A DNA stretch of 64,000 nt from Leucobacter allii (lineage in GTDB: Bacteria > Actinomycetota > Actinomycetes > Actinomycetales > Microbacteriaceae), in contig NZ_CP095045.1 in the NCBI RefSeq assembly GCF_022919155.1, positions 1,736,001 to 1,800,000 on the forward strand, written 5' to 3'. Under the pieces are notes generated by a model. The model saw only the letters and a list, made by a program, of their open reading frames with translations. It was not told where the DNA came from and did not search any database. The translations under genes and the position numbers were made by a program. This document shows positions 1-7,932 of the stretch, one piece after another. Each line of letters begins with the position of its first letter. Positions within the stretch are counted from its first letter, which is position 1.

Positions 1-124
1 GCTCGGAGCGGAGCACGCCGCCGAAGCTGAGACGGTGCGCGGGGCCCGTCGCCGGTCGGCGACGCGGTCCGGCGGCGGCGGGCTCGGGCGCTCGGCTGCC
101 GTCGATGAGGAGCGTGGTGGTCAT
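1..124 (-). CDS. ABC-2 type transporter permease, N-terminal fragment
   Basis: Only the first 41 codons lie in the window; the gene runs off the left edge. The ATG (complement of 122-124) overlaps the TGA of the upstream ATPase as ATGA, so the two are translationally coupled. The peptide starts MTTTLLIDG, has a Pro/Ala/Arg-rich stretch, and ends HRLSFGGVLRSE, which resembles the cytoplasmic lead-in of ABC-2 permeases whose next residues are usually WxK before the first membrane helix. The role as membrane partner of the adjacent ATPase is inferred from position and from this short motif; the membrane part is not visible. Confidence 0.6.
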   Translation of the reverse strand, partial: MTTTLLIDGSRAPEPAAAGPRRRPATGPAHRLSFGGVLRSE

Positions 125-1071
125 GCCGGGATCCTTTCGGCGGCGGGAGCCGCATCGGCCGCGGGCGCGGGATCGACGTACTCGACCGCGTCGCGGGTGA
201 GGGCGAGATAGGCGTCCTCGAGCGAGGAGGCGATGGGCGCGAGCTCGTGCAGCTCGATGCCGGCGCCGGCGGCCGCGCGGCCGATCTGCGCCGCCGAGCT
301 GCCGTGCACGACGAAGCGTTCCTCGTCCACCGCTTCGAGCGACCGTCCGTCGACGCCCTCCGCCATGAGGAGGGCCGCCAGCCGCGCGGCGTCGGGGCTC
401 GCCACGACGACGCGCGGCTCGCCGCGGACCAGCTCCGCGATCGGCGCGTCGGCGATCACCCGGCCGCGGCCGAGCACGATGACGTGGTCGGCCGTGAGCG
501 ACATCTCGCTCATGAGGTGGCTGGAGAGCAGGACCGTCCGCCCTTCCGCGGCGAGGTGGCGCAGCAGCTGCCGCACCCAGAGCACTCCGTCGGGATCGAG
601 ACCGTTCACCGGCTCGTCGAGGATCAGGACTTCGGGGTCGCCGAGGAGGGCGGCCGCGATGCCGAGCCGCTGCCCCATGCCGAGGGAGAAGCCGCCGACG
701 CGGCGGCGCGCCACCCCGGCGAGCCCCGTCCGCTCGAGCACCTCGTCGACGCGGCGATCGGGGATGCCGTGGGTGGCCGCGAGCGCGCGAAGGTGGCTGC
801 GGGCGCTGCGGCCCGGGTGCACGCCCTTCGCGTCGAGCAGCGCCCCGAGCTCGGAGAGCGGCGCCGCGGCGTCGGCGTAGCGATGACCGTGCACCGTGAC
901 GGTGCCGCTCGTCGGGCGGTCCAAGCCGACGATCATGCGCATCGTGGTCGACTTCCCAGCGCCGTTCGGGCCGAGGAAGCCCGTCACGGCGCCGGGCCGG
1001 ATGGTGAATGTCGCGTCATCGACGGCGGTGCGCGCGCCGTAGCGCTTCGTGAGGCCGCGTGCCTCGATCAT
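121..1071 (-). CDS. ABC transporter ATP-binding protein (ABC-2 exporter / drug-resistance type)
   Basis: A 316-residue cytoplasmic ATPase that should power the permease encoded directly downstream. Visible motifs are Walker A GPNGAGKST near residues 34-42, signature FSLGMGQ, Walker B VLILDEP followed by the D-loop NGLDPDG, and the switch SSHL. The C-terminal about 90 residues form the extra domain usual in BcrA/CcmA-type exporters of peptides or drugs. The start was taken at MIEARGLTKRYG because an upstream extension of the frame is low-complexity and a GAGGAG-type ribosome site lies just before this ATG. A dyad about 115 bp upstream may be its operator. The substrate cannot be told from sequence. 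Confidence 0.92.
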   Translation of the reverse strand: MIEARGLTKRYGARTAVDDATFTIRPGAVTGFLGPNGAGKSTTMRMIVGLDRPTSGTVTVHGHRYADAAAPLSELGALLDAKGVHPGRSARSHLRALAATHGIPDRRVDEVLERTGLAGVARRRVGGFSLGMGQRLGIAAALLGDPEVLILDEPVNGLDPDGVLWVRQLLRHLAAEGRTVLLSSHLMSEMSLTADHVIVLGRGRVIADAPIAELVRGEPRVVVASPDAARLAALLMAEGVDGRSLEAVDEERFVVHGSSAAQIGRAAAGAGIELHELAPIASSLEDAYLALTRDAVEYVDPAPAADAAPAAERIPA

Positions 1072-1184
1072 GGGAATCTCCTCGCGTCGGGGTGCGCCGG
1101 GATCGGCGATATGCGCCGGGGATCGGCGATGCCTCCACGCTACGAGGGGAGCGCGGGCGGGCGCATCGCCCCGAAGTCCCCGAT

Positions 1185-1208
1185 CGGGTAGTACCCCGGT
1201 ACTACCCG
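1185..1208. promoter_or_regulatory. Inverted repeat upstream of ABC transporter, candidate operator
   Basis: CGGGTAGTACC and GGTACTACCCG form perfect 11-bp arms around a 2-bp centre. It lies 114 bp upstream of the ATPase start in the only intergenic region that can hold that promoter. The size and symmetry suit a dimeric repressor or response regulator. No regulator gene is adjacent inside the window, so the protein that binds is unknown. Confidence 0.55.
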
Positions 1209-1230
1209 CGCCGCCGCAGGCGCACCTCCC

Positions 1231-1620
1231 GATCCGGGTCGCCCCGGTTCCGGGTTTCCGGATCCGGGGTCCTCCGGCCCGCAACGCCCGATCCGGGTCG
1301 CTTCGGTTCCACGCTTCCCGATCCGGGTCGCCCCGACACGGTGCCCTTCCCGGACAACCTGCCGCAGTGACCCGAAATCATTCGCTTCCTCGGCTGCTCC
1401 AGGTATTTCGGCACGCATCTCCCGATCCGGGTCGCTTCGGTTCCACGCTTCCCGATCCGGGTCGCTTCGGCACGGTGATCTTCCCGCGAACCCTGCCGCA
1501 GTGACCCGAATCATTCGCCCTCCGGACTGCTCCAGGTTCTCCCGCCTGCACCACCCGATCCGGGTCGCTCCAGCACGGTGCTCTTCCCGCGAACCCTGCC
1601 GTCGTAACCCGGATCGTCCG
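1231..1620. repeat. Interspersed GATCCGGGTCGC repeats within longer tandem units
   Basis: The 12-mer GATCCGGGTCGC or a very close form occurs near 1231, 1290, 1320, 1424, 1454 and 1557, again at 1751, and inverted at 1798. Longer blocks beginning at about 1320, 1454 and 1557 share the order 12-mer, CACGGTG, CTTCCCG, AACC(C)TGCCG, ACCCG and ATC, so the array has a higher-order unit of about 103-134 bp that has diverged. No protein-coding pattern is kept between copies. Confidence 0.8.
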
Positions 1621-1746
1621 CTTCCTCGGGAACGGTCTCCTCGCTCTTCTTTTCATCCGATCCAAGACGATCGGGGTCCACTCCCCTGCGTCGGCCTCGG
1701 TCACCCGGATCCACTCCACTGAGCCCGGGGTTCCTCAGACACTTCA

Positions 1747-1813
1747 CTCGGATCCGGGTCGCCCGGGCAGGGTGACGCTGTCGCGCACCCTGCCCGGGCG
1801 ACCCGGATCCGAG
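1747..1813. repeat. Perfect inverted repeat, 28-bp arms
   Basis: The arms at 1747-1774 and 1786-1813 are exactly complementary (left arm begins CTCGGATCCGGGTCGC) around an 11-nt loop in which CGC and GCG can pair further after a single bulged A. There is no T-run on either side. It contains the same 12-mer as the neighbouring repeats in both orientations. It may terminate transcription from recG or be a remnant of an inverted duplication of the repeat unit. Confidence 0.85.
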
Positions 1814-1901
1814 CTGCATGACCGCGGGCGAGAACCCGAGCAAGTGCAAGGGCGCAAGCAGGAACACAAGCACGAGCACCCTCGAGAAGACGAGCACCCT
1901 C

Positions 1902-2017
1902 AAGAGCAAGAGCAAGAGCAAGAGCAAGAGCAAGAGTCTGGATCTGGATCTGGATCTGGATCTGGATCTGGACCTCGATCGGGTCCTGGATCGGAATCTG
2001 GACCAGGACCAGGACCA
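1902..2017. repeat. Hexanucleotide microsatellites (AAGAGC, TCTGGA, GGACCA)
   Basis: AAGAGC is repeated about 5.8 times at 1902-1936, directly followed by TCTGGA six times at 1937-1972, and GGACCA three times at 2000-2017. Imperfect forms extend to about 1840. Arrays this pure usually change length by polymerase slippage. They sit about 100 bp downstream of the recG stop and do not interrupt a recognisable gene. Confidence 0.9.
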
Positions 2018-2113
2018 GGATCTGGGCCACAGGCCGGGTCGACGCGCGGTCGCACCACGGCGAGCACGCGCCGACGTCGAGACAGGACTGCGTTCCGAGG
2101 CGGCCGGCCGGTG

Positions 2114-4408
2114 CTACGACTTCGCGAGGTTCTCGAGGTGCCCGGCGTCGCGCTCCCGCTGGATCTCCCGCGCGAGCAGCGGCGCGTCCGCGAGCTCGGG
2201 ATCGCGCTCCAGCAGGGTCGCGGCGAGCTCGCGGCTGCGCACGATGAGTTCGCCGTGCTCCGTGACGCGGAGCAGCCGCAGCGTGGAACGCCCGCCGGAC
2301 TGCGCGGTGCCGAGGATGTCGCCCTCACGCCGATGCTCGAGGTCGATCTCGGCGAGCGCGAAGCCGTCGCCGGTCGCGGCGACCGCTTCGATGCGCTCGC
2401 GGGCGACCGTGCCCTCGGCGGCTCGGGTGACGAGGAGGCAGAGCCCCGCGTGGTCGCCACGACCCACCCGGCCGCGCAGCTGGTGTAGCTGCGAGATGCC
2501 GAAGCGATCGGCGTCGCGCACGATCATGATCGAGGCGTTGGGCACGTTGACGCCCACCTCGATGACGGTGGTCGCGACGAGGATCTGGATCGAACCCTCC
2601 GCGAAGTCCCGCATGATGCGGTCCTTCTCCGCGGAGGGCAGATCGCCGCTGAGGCCCTCGATGCGGAACCCGGCGAAGGGCTTCCACGCGCGCAGCTGCG
2701 TCACCGTGTCCACGACGTTCGCGAGCGGCCGCTCCGACTCCTCGGGACCGGCGTCCGCCGCATCATCGGGGAGCTCGTCGGCGTCCTCCCGCTTCCCGCC
2801 GCCCGCGTCGTCGGCGATCGCCGGGCAGACCACGTAGACCTGGCGTCCGGCCGCGATGTCCTCCCCCGCGCGCCGCCAGACGCGCGCCGCCATGCCGGGG
2901 TTCTCGAGCTCGGGGACCGCGAAGGTCTCGATGCCTCGGCGCCCGGGAGGCAGTTCTCGGATCGTCGAGACCTCGAGATCGCCGAACGCGGTGAGCGCGA
3001 CCGTCCGCGGGATCGGTGTCGCCGTCATCGCGAGCACGTGCGGTTGCGCGCCCTTGCGTCGCAGCGCCTCCCGCTGGTCGACGCCGAAGCGGTGCTGTTC
3101 GTCGACGACGACGAGCCCGAGGTCGGCGAATGCGACGGCATCGGCGATGAGCGCGTGCGTGCCGACGGCGACGAGCGATTTGCCCGAGGCGAGTGCCAGG
3201 AGCGCGCGCTTGCGCTGGGCCGCCGGCATCTTCCCGGTGAGGAGGATCGGGTGGATCTCGGCCTCGAGCTCCGCACCGAGCGTCGCGACGATGGAGCGGT
3301 AATGCTGCGCGGCGAGCACCTCGGTCGGGGCGAGCAGCGCGCTCTGCCCGCCACTCCCCGCCACCTGGAGCATCGCGCGCAGTGCGACCAGGGTCTTGCC
3401 GGAGCCGACCTCGCCCTGCAGGAGCCGGTGCATGGGGTGGGGCGCCGCCAGCTCGCCCGCGATCGTCTCGCCCGCGCGCCGCTGGTCTCCGGTCAAGGCG
3501 AAGGGCAGCGCTGCGTCGAAACGCGCGAGCGGCGCCGACGCGCGCGGTCTCGGAGTGCTCCGCGCGAGGCCGGCTCGGCGCCGGCGGTCCAGAAGCGCGA
3601 GTTGCAGCTCGAAGGCCTCGCGGAATCGGAGGCTGTGCTGCGCACCCCGCCAGTCCGCCGCCCGCTCGGGCCGGTGGATGAGCTCGAGCGCCGGCCCGAG
3701 CGCCATGACACCCTCGGACTCCCGGATGTCGCGCGGCAGCGGATCCTCCACCGGCTCGAGTGCTTCGAGCACGACCTCGACGGCCTTCGCGATGACCCAG
3801 CTCGGCACCGCCGAGGCGGCCGGATAGATGGGGATCGGGCGCTCTGAGAACGCGAGCGCGGCGGCCTGCTTGAGCTCCATCGAGTGCTGCAGCGAGATGC
3901 CCGTTGCGGCCGAGGCGCCGTCGCCCGGCGCGACGGCCTCGTCCCCACCCGGATCGGCCTCGGTGGGACCCGCGGCGGCCGAGGGTCCTGCTTCATCGGT
4001 GAAGAGCTGGTAGTCGGGGTGCTGCAACTGGAGCGCTCCGCGGTACTCCTTCACCTTGCCGGCGAAGATCCCCTGTCTGCCGGGCAGCAGCTCCCGTGAG
4101 CGCCACTGCTGATTGAAGAAGGTCAGCTGCAGCGATCCCACGCCGTCGGTGACGCGCACCTCGAGCAGCGAGCCGCCGCGGCGCTGCATGCGGCGCTCGC
4201 GCACGTCGATCACCTGGGCGACGACCGACACGTGCTCGCCGACGGGCAGGCTCGTGAGCGGCGTGAGCTCCCCCCGGTTCGAGTAGCGTCGGGGGAAGTG
4301 CCAGAGCAGCTCGCGCACCGTGCGGATCTCGAAGGCCCGCGCGAGCGCCTTCGCCGTGCGATCGCCCACGACTCCCGCGAGATCGCTGTCGAGACCGGCC
4401 CTGCTCAT
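2114..4408 (-). CDS. recG: ATP-dependent DNA helicase RecG
   Basis: A 764-residue helicase that remodels stalled forks and branch-migrates junctions. The N-terminal third holds the wedge/OB-fold domain (motif WHFPRRYSNR near residue 40). Helicase motifs follow: GEVGSGKT (motif I), DEQH inside VVVDEQHRFGV (the RecG form of motif II), TATPIPRT (motif III), TTVIEVGVNVP and QLRGRVGRG (motifs V-VI). The start was set at MSRAGLDSDL because the frame upstream of it lies antisense to rsmD. It is divergent from rsmD with 54 bp between starts, an order common in actinobacteria. Confidence 0.96.
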   Translation of the reverse strand: MSRAGLDSDLAGVVGDRTAKALARAFEIRTVRELLWHFPRRYSNRGELTPLTSLPVGEHVSVVAQVIDVRERRMQRRGGSLLEVRVTDGVGSLQLTFFNQQWRSRELLPGRQGIFAGKVKEYRGALQLQHPDYQLFTDEAGPSAAAGPTEADPGGDEAVAPGDGASAATGISLQHSMELKQAAALAFSERPIPIYPAASAVPSWVIAKAVEVVLEALEPVEDPLPRDIRESEGVMALGPALELIHRPERAADWRGAQHSLRFREAFELQLALLDRRRRAGLARSTPRPRASAPLARFDAALPFALTGDQRRAGETIAGELAAPHPMHRLLQGEVGSGKTLVALRAMLQVAGSGGQSALLAPTEVLAAQHYRSIVATLGAELEAEIHPILLTGKMPAAQRKRALLALASGKSLVAVGTHALIADAVAFADLGLVVVDEQHRFGVDQREALRRKGAQPHVLAMTATPIPRTVALTAFGDLEVSTIRELPPGRRGIETFAVPELENPGMAARVWRRAGEDIAAGRQVYVVCPAIADDAGGGKREDADELPDDAADAGPEESERPLANVVDTVTQLRAWKPFAGFRIEGLSGDLPSAEKDRIMRDFAEGSIQILVATTVIEVGVNVPNASIMIVRDADRFGISQLHQLRGRVGRGDHAGLCLLVTRAAEGTVARERIEAVAATGDGFALAEIDLEHRREGDILGTAQSGGRSTLRLLRVTEHGELIVRSRELAATLLERDPELADAPLLAREIQRERDAGHLENLAKS

Positions 4409-4462
4409 GCTTCCAGCGTATCGGGGGCGTCCGACGCCTCGGGAGCGCGCTACGCTCGATGC

Positions 4463-5059
4463 GTGACACGAATCATCGCCGGAGCCGCCGGCTCCCTCAG
4501 GCTCGAGGTGCCCCGCTCGGGGACGCGCCCGACGAGCGAACGGGTGCGGGAAGCCGTCTTCTCGACCCTCGGTTCGTGGGAGCTCGTCTCGGGGACCCGG
4601 GTGCTCGATCTGTACGCGGGATCCGGGGCGCTCGGGCTCGAGGCCGTGAGCCGCGGAGCCGCTTCGGCGACGCTCGTCGAGCGCCACGCGCAGGCCGCCC
4701 AGGTCGCCGCGCGAAACGCGCGCACGGTGCTCGCCGCCTGCGGCCGCAGCGCCTCCGATGGGAATCAGCCGACCGCCGAGGTCGCCCGCCAGTCCGTGCA
4801 GGCGTTCCTCGACGCGCAGCTCGCGCGGGATCCGAGCCCCCGATGGGACGTGGCCCTCCTCGATCCGCCCTACGACCTCGGCGAGGCGGAGCTCGCGGCG
4901 AATCTCGCGGCGCTCGTCCCGCTCCTCGATCCGGATGCCGTGGTGCTCGTCGAGCGCAGCACGCGCAGCCCCGAACCCGTGTGGCCGGATGGCCTCGCCC
5001 CGCTCCGCGAGAAGCGCTACGGCGAGACCGCGCTCTGGTGGGCGGAAATCGCTCGGTAG
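4463..5059 (+). CDS. rsmD: 16S rRNA (guanine966-N2)-methyltransferase RsmD
   Basis: A 198-residue SAM-dependent enzyme that methylates G966 of 16S rRNA during 30S assembly. It opens with TRIIAGAAGS, has the SAM loop LDLYAGSGALGLEA, and the catalytic N6/N2 motif DPPYD. The GTG start is preceded by TACGCT and exactly 6 nt, so the mRNA is probably leaderless; no Shine-Dalgarno site fits. An ATG at 4459 is out of frame. The last codons and stop lie inside the first copy of a 53-bp tandem repeat, so the terminal residues (EIAR) are repeat-derived. Confidence 0.93.
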   Translation: MTRIIAGAAGSLRLEVPRSGTRPTSERVREAVFSTLGSWELVSGTRVLDLYAGSGALGLEAVSRGAASATLVERHAQAAQVAARNARTVLAACGRSASDGNQPTAEVARQSVQAFLDAQLARDPSPRWDVALLDPPYDLGEAELAANLAALVPLLDPDAVVLVERSTRSPEPVWPDGLAPLREKRYGETALWWAEIAR

Positions 5060-5200
5060 GCGACGCGCAGCGTCGCGCGATTTCCGCCGCCGACTGGCGG
5101 ATCGCTCGGTAGGCGACGCGCAGCGTCGCGCGATTTCCGCCGCCGACAGGCGGATCGCTCGGTAGGCGACGCGCAGCGTCGCGCGATTTCCGCCGCCGAT
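5048..5200. repeat. 53-bp tandem repeat, three copies, starting inside rsmD
   Basis: Units begin with ATCGCTCGGTAGGCGACGCG at 5048, 5101 and 5154, an exact 53-bp period; the third is cut short at about 5200. Copies differ at a couple of bases (GACTGG versus GACAGG). Each unit contains the dyad GCGACGC-GCA-GCGTCGC, and the flanks GCGGAAATCGC and GCGATTTCCGC pair across the first unit. The first copy carries the rsmD stop codon. The hairpins lie between converging genes and could terminate both. Confidence 0.93.
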
Positions 5201-5271
5201 GCCGAGACGGCGCGGCGACGCAGCGCGAGGCGATCCGGGATCGCCCCGCGCTGCGTCGGGGAGAGGAACGC

Positions 5272-5308
5272 GCGGGTGCGGCGCCGCCACGGACGGCACC
5301 GCACCCGC
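5272..5308 (-). terminator. Hairpin downstream of the surface-protein gene
   Basis: GCGGGTGCGG (5272-5281) pairs with CCGCACCCGC (5299-5308), and GCC/GGC extends it after one mismatch. It begins 10 bp after the stop of the leftward surface-protein gene. No U-tract follows, as is frequent in this G+C range. Confidence 0.6.
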
Positions 5309-5317
5309 GCCCGCCGA

Positions 5318-7795
5318 TCACTCGCGGATCGTCCGGCTCCTGCGGAAGAGGAGCAGCGCGACCCCGAGGAGCAGTGCCCCTCCGGCCAGCAGCCCGATGC
5401 TGCCGACGCCCGATCCACCCGTCACGGCCAGGGCCGATCCCGGGGTCGTGTCCGTCCGCTTCGGCGGCACCGGAGGCGCATCGGTGAAGGTGTTCACCGC
5501 GCTGATCGAGATCACCTGCAGCTCGTCGGGCGTTCCCGCGGTCACCGTCGCGCCGTTCTCGAAGGAGTCGTGATCGATCGAGACCTCGGCGGCGCCTCCG
5601 TCGTCGGTCTCCTCGCCGAAGCACCGCGTCCCGAGCGGCAGCGCACGGGGCTCGCCGTCCTCGCCCACGAGGTACTTCGTCTGGCCGCCGCGCAGCAGCA
5701 CCTTCCCGGAGTAGACCGTCGCACGGGTCGCCCCGCCCGCGGCATCCTCCTCGTCGACCTGGCAGGTCACCAGGATCTCGAACACCCTGTCCTGCACCGC
5801 GGCCACCGCGGCGTCGTCTCCCGCGAGCGTCTTCGAGACCTCGACGGATCCGGCGCTGTAGAAGTTCGTGAGCGAGGCCGTGACGACCTCGGAGGTCCCC
5901 GACTCCGGGAAGTACGGGATGATGACGGTCACGGGGTCGGGGAGCGCATCCGCATGGCCTCCGTCGACCTCGGTGACCGTGCATTCGGCATTCGCCGGGA
6001 TCGGTCCGAGCTCCCCGGAGTCCACGACGGTACGGCCTGCGACCTCCAGGGAGACCGTGGTCTCGAAGACCGTGCGCTCGTCGAGCGTGCAGACGACGTC
6101 GAAGACGAGCTCATCCTGCAACGCGAACGCCTGGACGCCCGCGCCGCTCAGGCGCTTCGAGATGATGAGCCCTCCCGTGACCGTCGTGAGCGTGTTGGTC
6201 ACCGTGACCGTGACGGCCTCATCGCGACCGATCGTGACGGTGTCGGTCGAGAGCTGCGCACCCGTCCAGGCGGCGCCGTCGACCGGGGCGGGGGTGCGCT
6301 CGCTGAGCGTCAGCACGGCCCCGACCGGAAGCAGCGGCGAATCGACGGTCTCGCCGCTCGCCGGGAGCTCGAGCGTTCCTGATCCGGCGGCGAAGCCGGG
6401 GCCCGCGGGATACGCGTAGTCCAGGAGGAACTCGGCGTCGTCCGCCAGCGAGGCCGCGGCATCGCCCGCGACGACCTTCTGGGCGCTGAAGCTGCCGCGC
6501 GCGAGCGACGCCTCGTTGTGCAGCGTGATCGCGGTCGTCGTCGCGCCGGCGATCGGGAAGTCGTTCTGCGACAGGACGGGGGCCGCCCAGTCGAGGTTGC
6601 CCGGCTCGGTGGGCAGGATCTCCTCGATGTGCACGACGGAGCCCGTCGGGTACTCGTCGCTCGTCCACGTCTCGCCCTCGCGCACGGAGAACGTTCCGGC
6701 GAGCTCGGCGTCCTCCGGAGTCGTCACGGTGAAGGTGCCGCCGAAATCGATCCCGTCGACCGCGTCCTCCTCCCACGCCACCTCCTTGGTGATGGAGAAG
6801 CGTCCGACCTGGTCGCCGCTGCCCGTGCCGCCGCCGCCCTGTCGCACGACCTCGCTGGAGACGAAGCCGTCGTTGCCGTCGATGGTCACGGTGGCGGCGT
6901 TCGTGTAGGTGCCGGCGGCTCCGGCATCCGTGACGCGAGACACGTACTGGATCGCGTAGTAGTACCCGGCCTCGGCCGTCCACGAGACCGTGTCGCCGTC
7001 GACCGTGTAGGCGTCCCGCGGCACGGGCAGCCAGTTGCCCGGCTGTTGCACGTTGCCGCTCGTCACCACCAGCTCATCGGTGTGGATGAGCTTCGGGTAG
7101 GTCTCGCCCTGGAAGGAGGTGAGGAGTTCCTGGTTCGGTCCGAGCTCGTCGTCGACGGACATGGACTCGCCGCCGACGGCGCCGTCCTTGCCGCTCTCGA
7201 CGCGGACGGTCCAGAGGATCGTATCCGTCTCGCGATCGTAATCGCCCGTCTTGTTGCTCGGGCGCCCCTCGAACTCGCAGACGGGGGTGCAGGTGCCCTG
7301 CGGCGGGGTGACGACGACGGTGACCTCGCGGCCGTCGATCACGTAGGTGGTGATCGTGTCCTCGGTGACCTGGGTGCGGATGTTCGCCCAGAAGTTGAAG
7401 GTGCCCGAGAGATTCCGGGGATGCGCCGCGAGGTACGCGTCATCGAAGTCGCAGACGATCTGCGTGGCCGTCACCGTGCACTGCCCCATCGGCGCGCCCT
7501 GGGGATCGAGCAGGGGGAAGTCGTCGCTCAGCCCCTGGAGCTCCGCGGGCAGCTCGACGGCGAATCCCGCGGGCGTCGCCGGATTGTCGGGCAGCGACCA
7601 CGTGCCCTGCAGCTCCGCGTCGGAACCGCTCGCGACCTCGGTACTGGTGAACTCGATGGAGGTGACGGTCGCCTCCGTCTGCCAGGGCGGGGCCGCCTGC
7701 GCGGCGGGGGCGCCGGCGCCGAACGCGAGCAGCGCGACCAGCGCCGCGCTCGCCCACCGCCAGGCGCCAGCGGCGCGGGAGTGTCTCTGAGTCAT
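5318..7795 (-). CDS. Wall-anchored surface protein with DUF5979 repeats
   Basis: An 825-residue secreted protein. Residues 1 to about 35 are a signal peptide (RHSR, hydrophobic core, AQA before APPW). The N-terminal half has beta-rich adhesin-like domains with a paired-Cys segment. The second half has at least three domains starting GSFSAQKVVAG, GGLIISKRLSG and GSVEVSKTLAG, the DUF5979 pattern. The C-terminus has LAVTGG, a hydrophobic helix and RRSR, which fits a sorting signal of the LAXTG type used by class E sortases. An AAGGGA ribosome site precedes the ATG. No sortase gene lies in the window. It is presumably surface-displayed; its ligand is unknown. The fused sigma/anti-sigma gene is directly upstream on the same strand. 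Confidence 0.85.
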   Translation of the reverse strand: MTQRHSRAAGAWRWASAALVALLAFGAGAPAAQAAPPWQTEATVTSIEFTSTEVASGSDAELQGTWSLPDNPATPAGFAVELPAELQGLSDDFPLLDPQGAPMGQCTVTATQIVCDFDDAYLAAHPRNLSGTFNFWANIRTQVTEDTITTYVIDGREVTVVVTPPQGTCTPVCEFEGRPSNKTGDYDRETDTILWTVRVESGKDGAVGGESMSVDDELGPNQELLTSFQGETYPKLIHTDELVVTSGNVQQPGNWLPVPRDAYTVDGDTVSWTAEAGYYYAIQYVSRVTDAGAAGTYTNAATVTIDGNDGFVSSEVVRQGGGGTGSGDQVGRFSITKEVAWEEDAVDGIDFGGTFTVTTPEDAELAGTFSVREGETWTSDEYPTGSVVHIEEILPTEPGNLDWAAPVLSQNDFPIAGATTTAITLHNEASLARGSFSAQKVVAGDAAASLADDAEFLLDYAYPAGPGFAAGSGTLELPASGETVDSPLLPVGAVLTLSERTPAPVDGAAWTGAQLSTDTVTIGRDEAVTVTVTNTLTTVTGGLIISKRLSGAGVQAFALQDELVFDVVCTLDERTVFETTVSLEVAGRTVVDSGELGPIPANAECTVTEVDGGHADALPDPVTVIIPYFPESGTSEVVTASLTNFYSAGSVEVSKTLAGDDAAVAAVQDRVFEILVTCQVDEEDAAGGATRATVYSGKVLLRGGQTKYLVGEDGEPRALPLGTRCFGEETDDGGAAEVSIDHDSFENGATVTAGTPDELQVISISAVNTFTDAPPVPPKRTDTTPGSALAVTGGSGVGSIGLLAGGALLLGVALLLFRRSRTIRE

Positions 7796-7932
7796 CGTTT
7801 CCCTTGTCTGTCGAGGTGACGCGTGATGCGGCTGCGAACGGCTGGCCGTGCCCGCGATATCGCAGCTCACTCACTAAAGAGCGGACCCGGCCCGCGACGT
7901 TACAGCTGGGACCGAAGTTTTTCTCGGCGGGC

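Larger units (their letters stand above)
1072..2113. other. 1-kb gene-free, repeat-rich intergenic region
   Basis: This stretch between recG and the ABC ATPase (both leftward) holds no convincing gene. The open frames found in it are low-complexity reading of repeats (Leu-Ala, Ile-Gln, Lys-Ser, Leu-Asp runs), lack ribosome sites and run into recG antisense. From left to right it contains the 1185-1208 dyad, a family of GATCCGGGTCGC repeats within larger units, a 28-bp-arm hairpin and hexanucleotide microsatellites, listed separately. Confidence 0.7.

Noticed and set aside
1511..2030. Leftward open frames rich in Leu-Ala, Leu-Val and Ile-Gln repeats
   Set aside because: They are translations of hexanucleotide microsatellites and of the 12-mer repeats. 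There is no ribosome site and no conserved pattern, and several frames are open at once.
1818..2837. Rightward frame with Lys-Ser and Leu-Asp repeats
   Set aside because: The repeats come from the microsatellite and the rest is antisense to recG.
5048..5200. Possible CRISPR array
   Set aside because: Only three copies in direct contact with no unique spacers and no cas genes; it is a plain tandem repeat.
4409..5299. Extension of recG to a 1061-residue protein
   Set aside because: The added part is antisense to rsmD and the 53-bp repeats; the RecG family begins at MSRAGLD.
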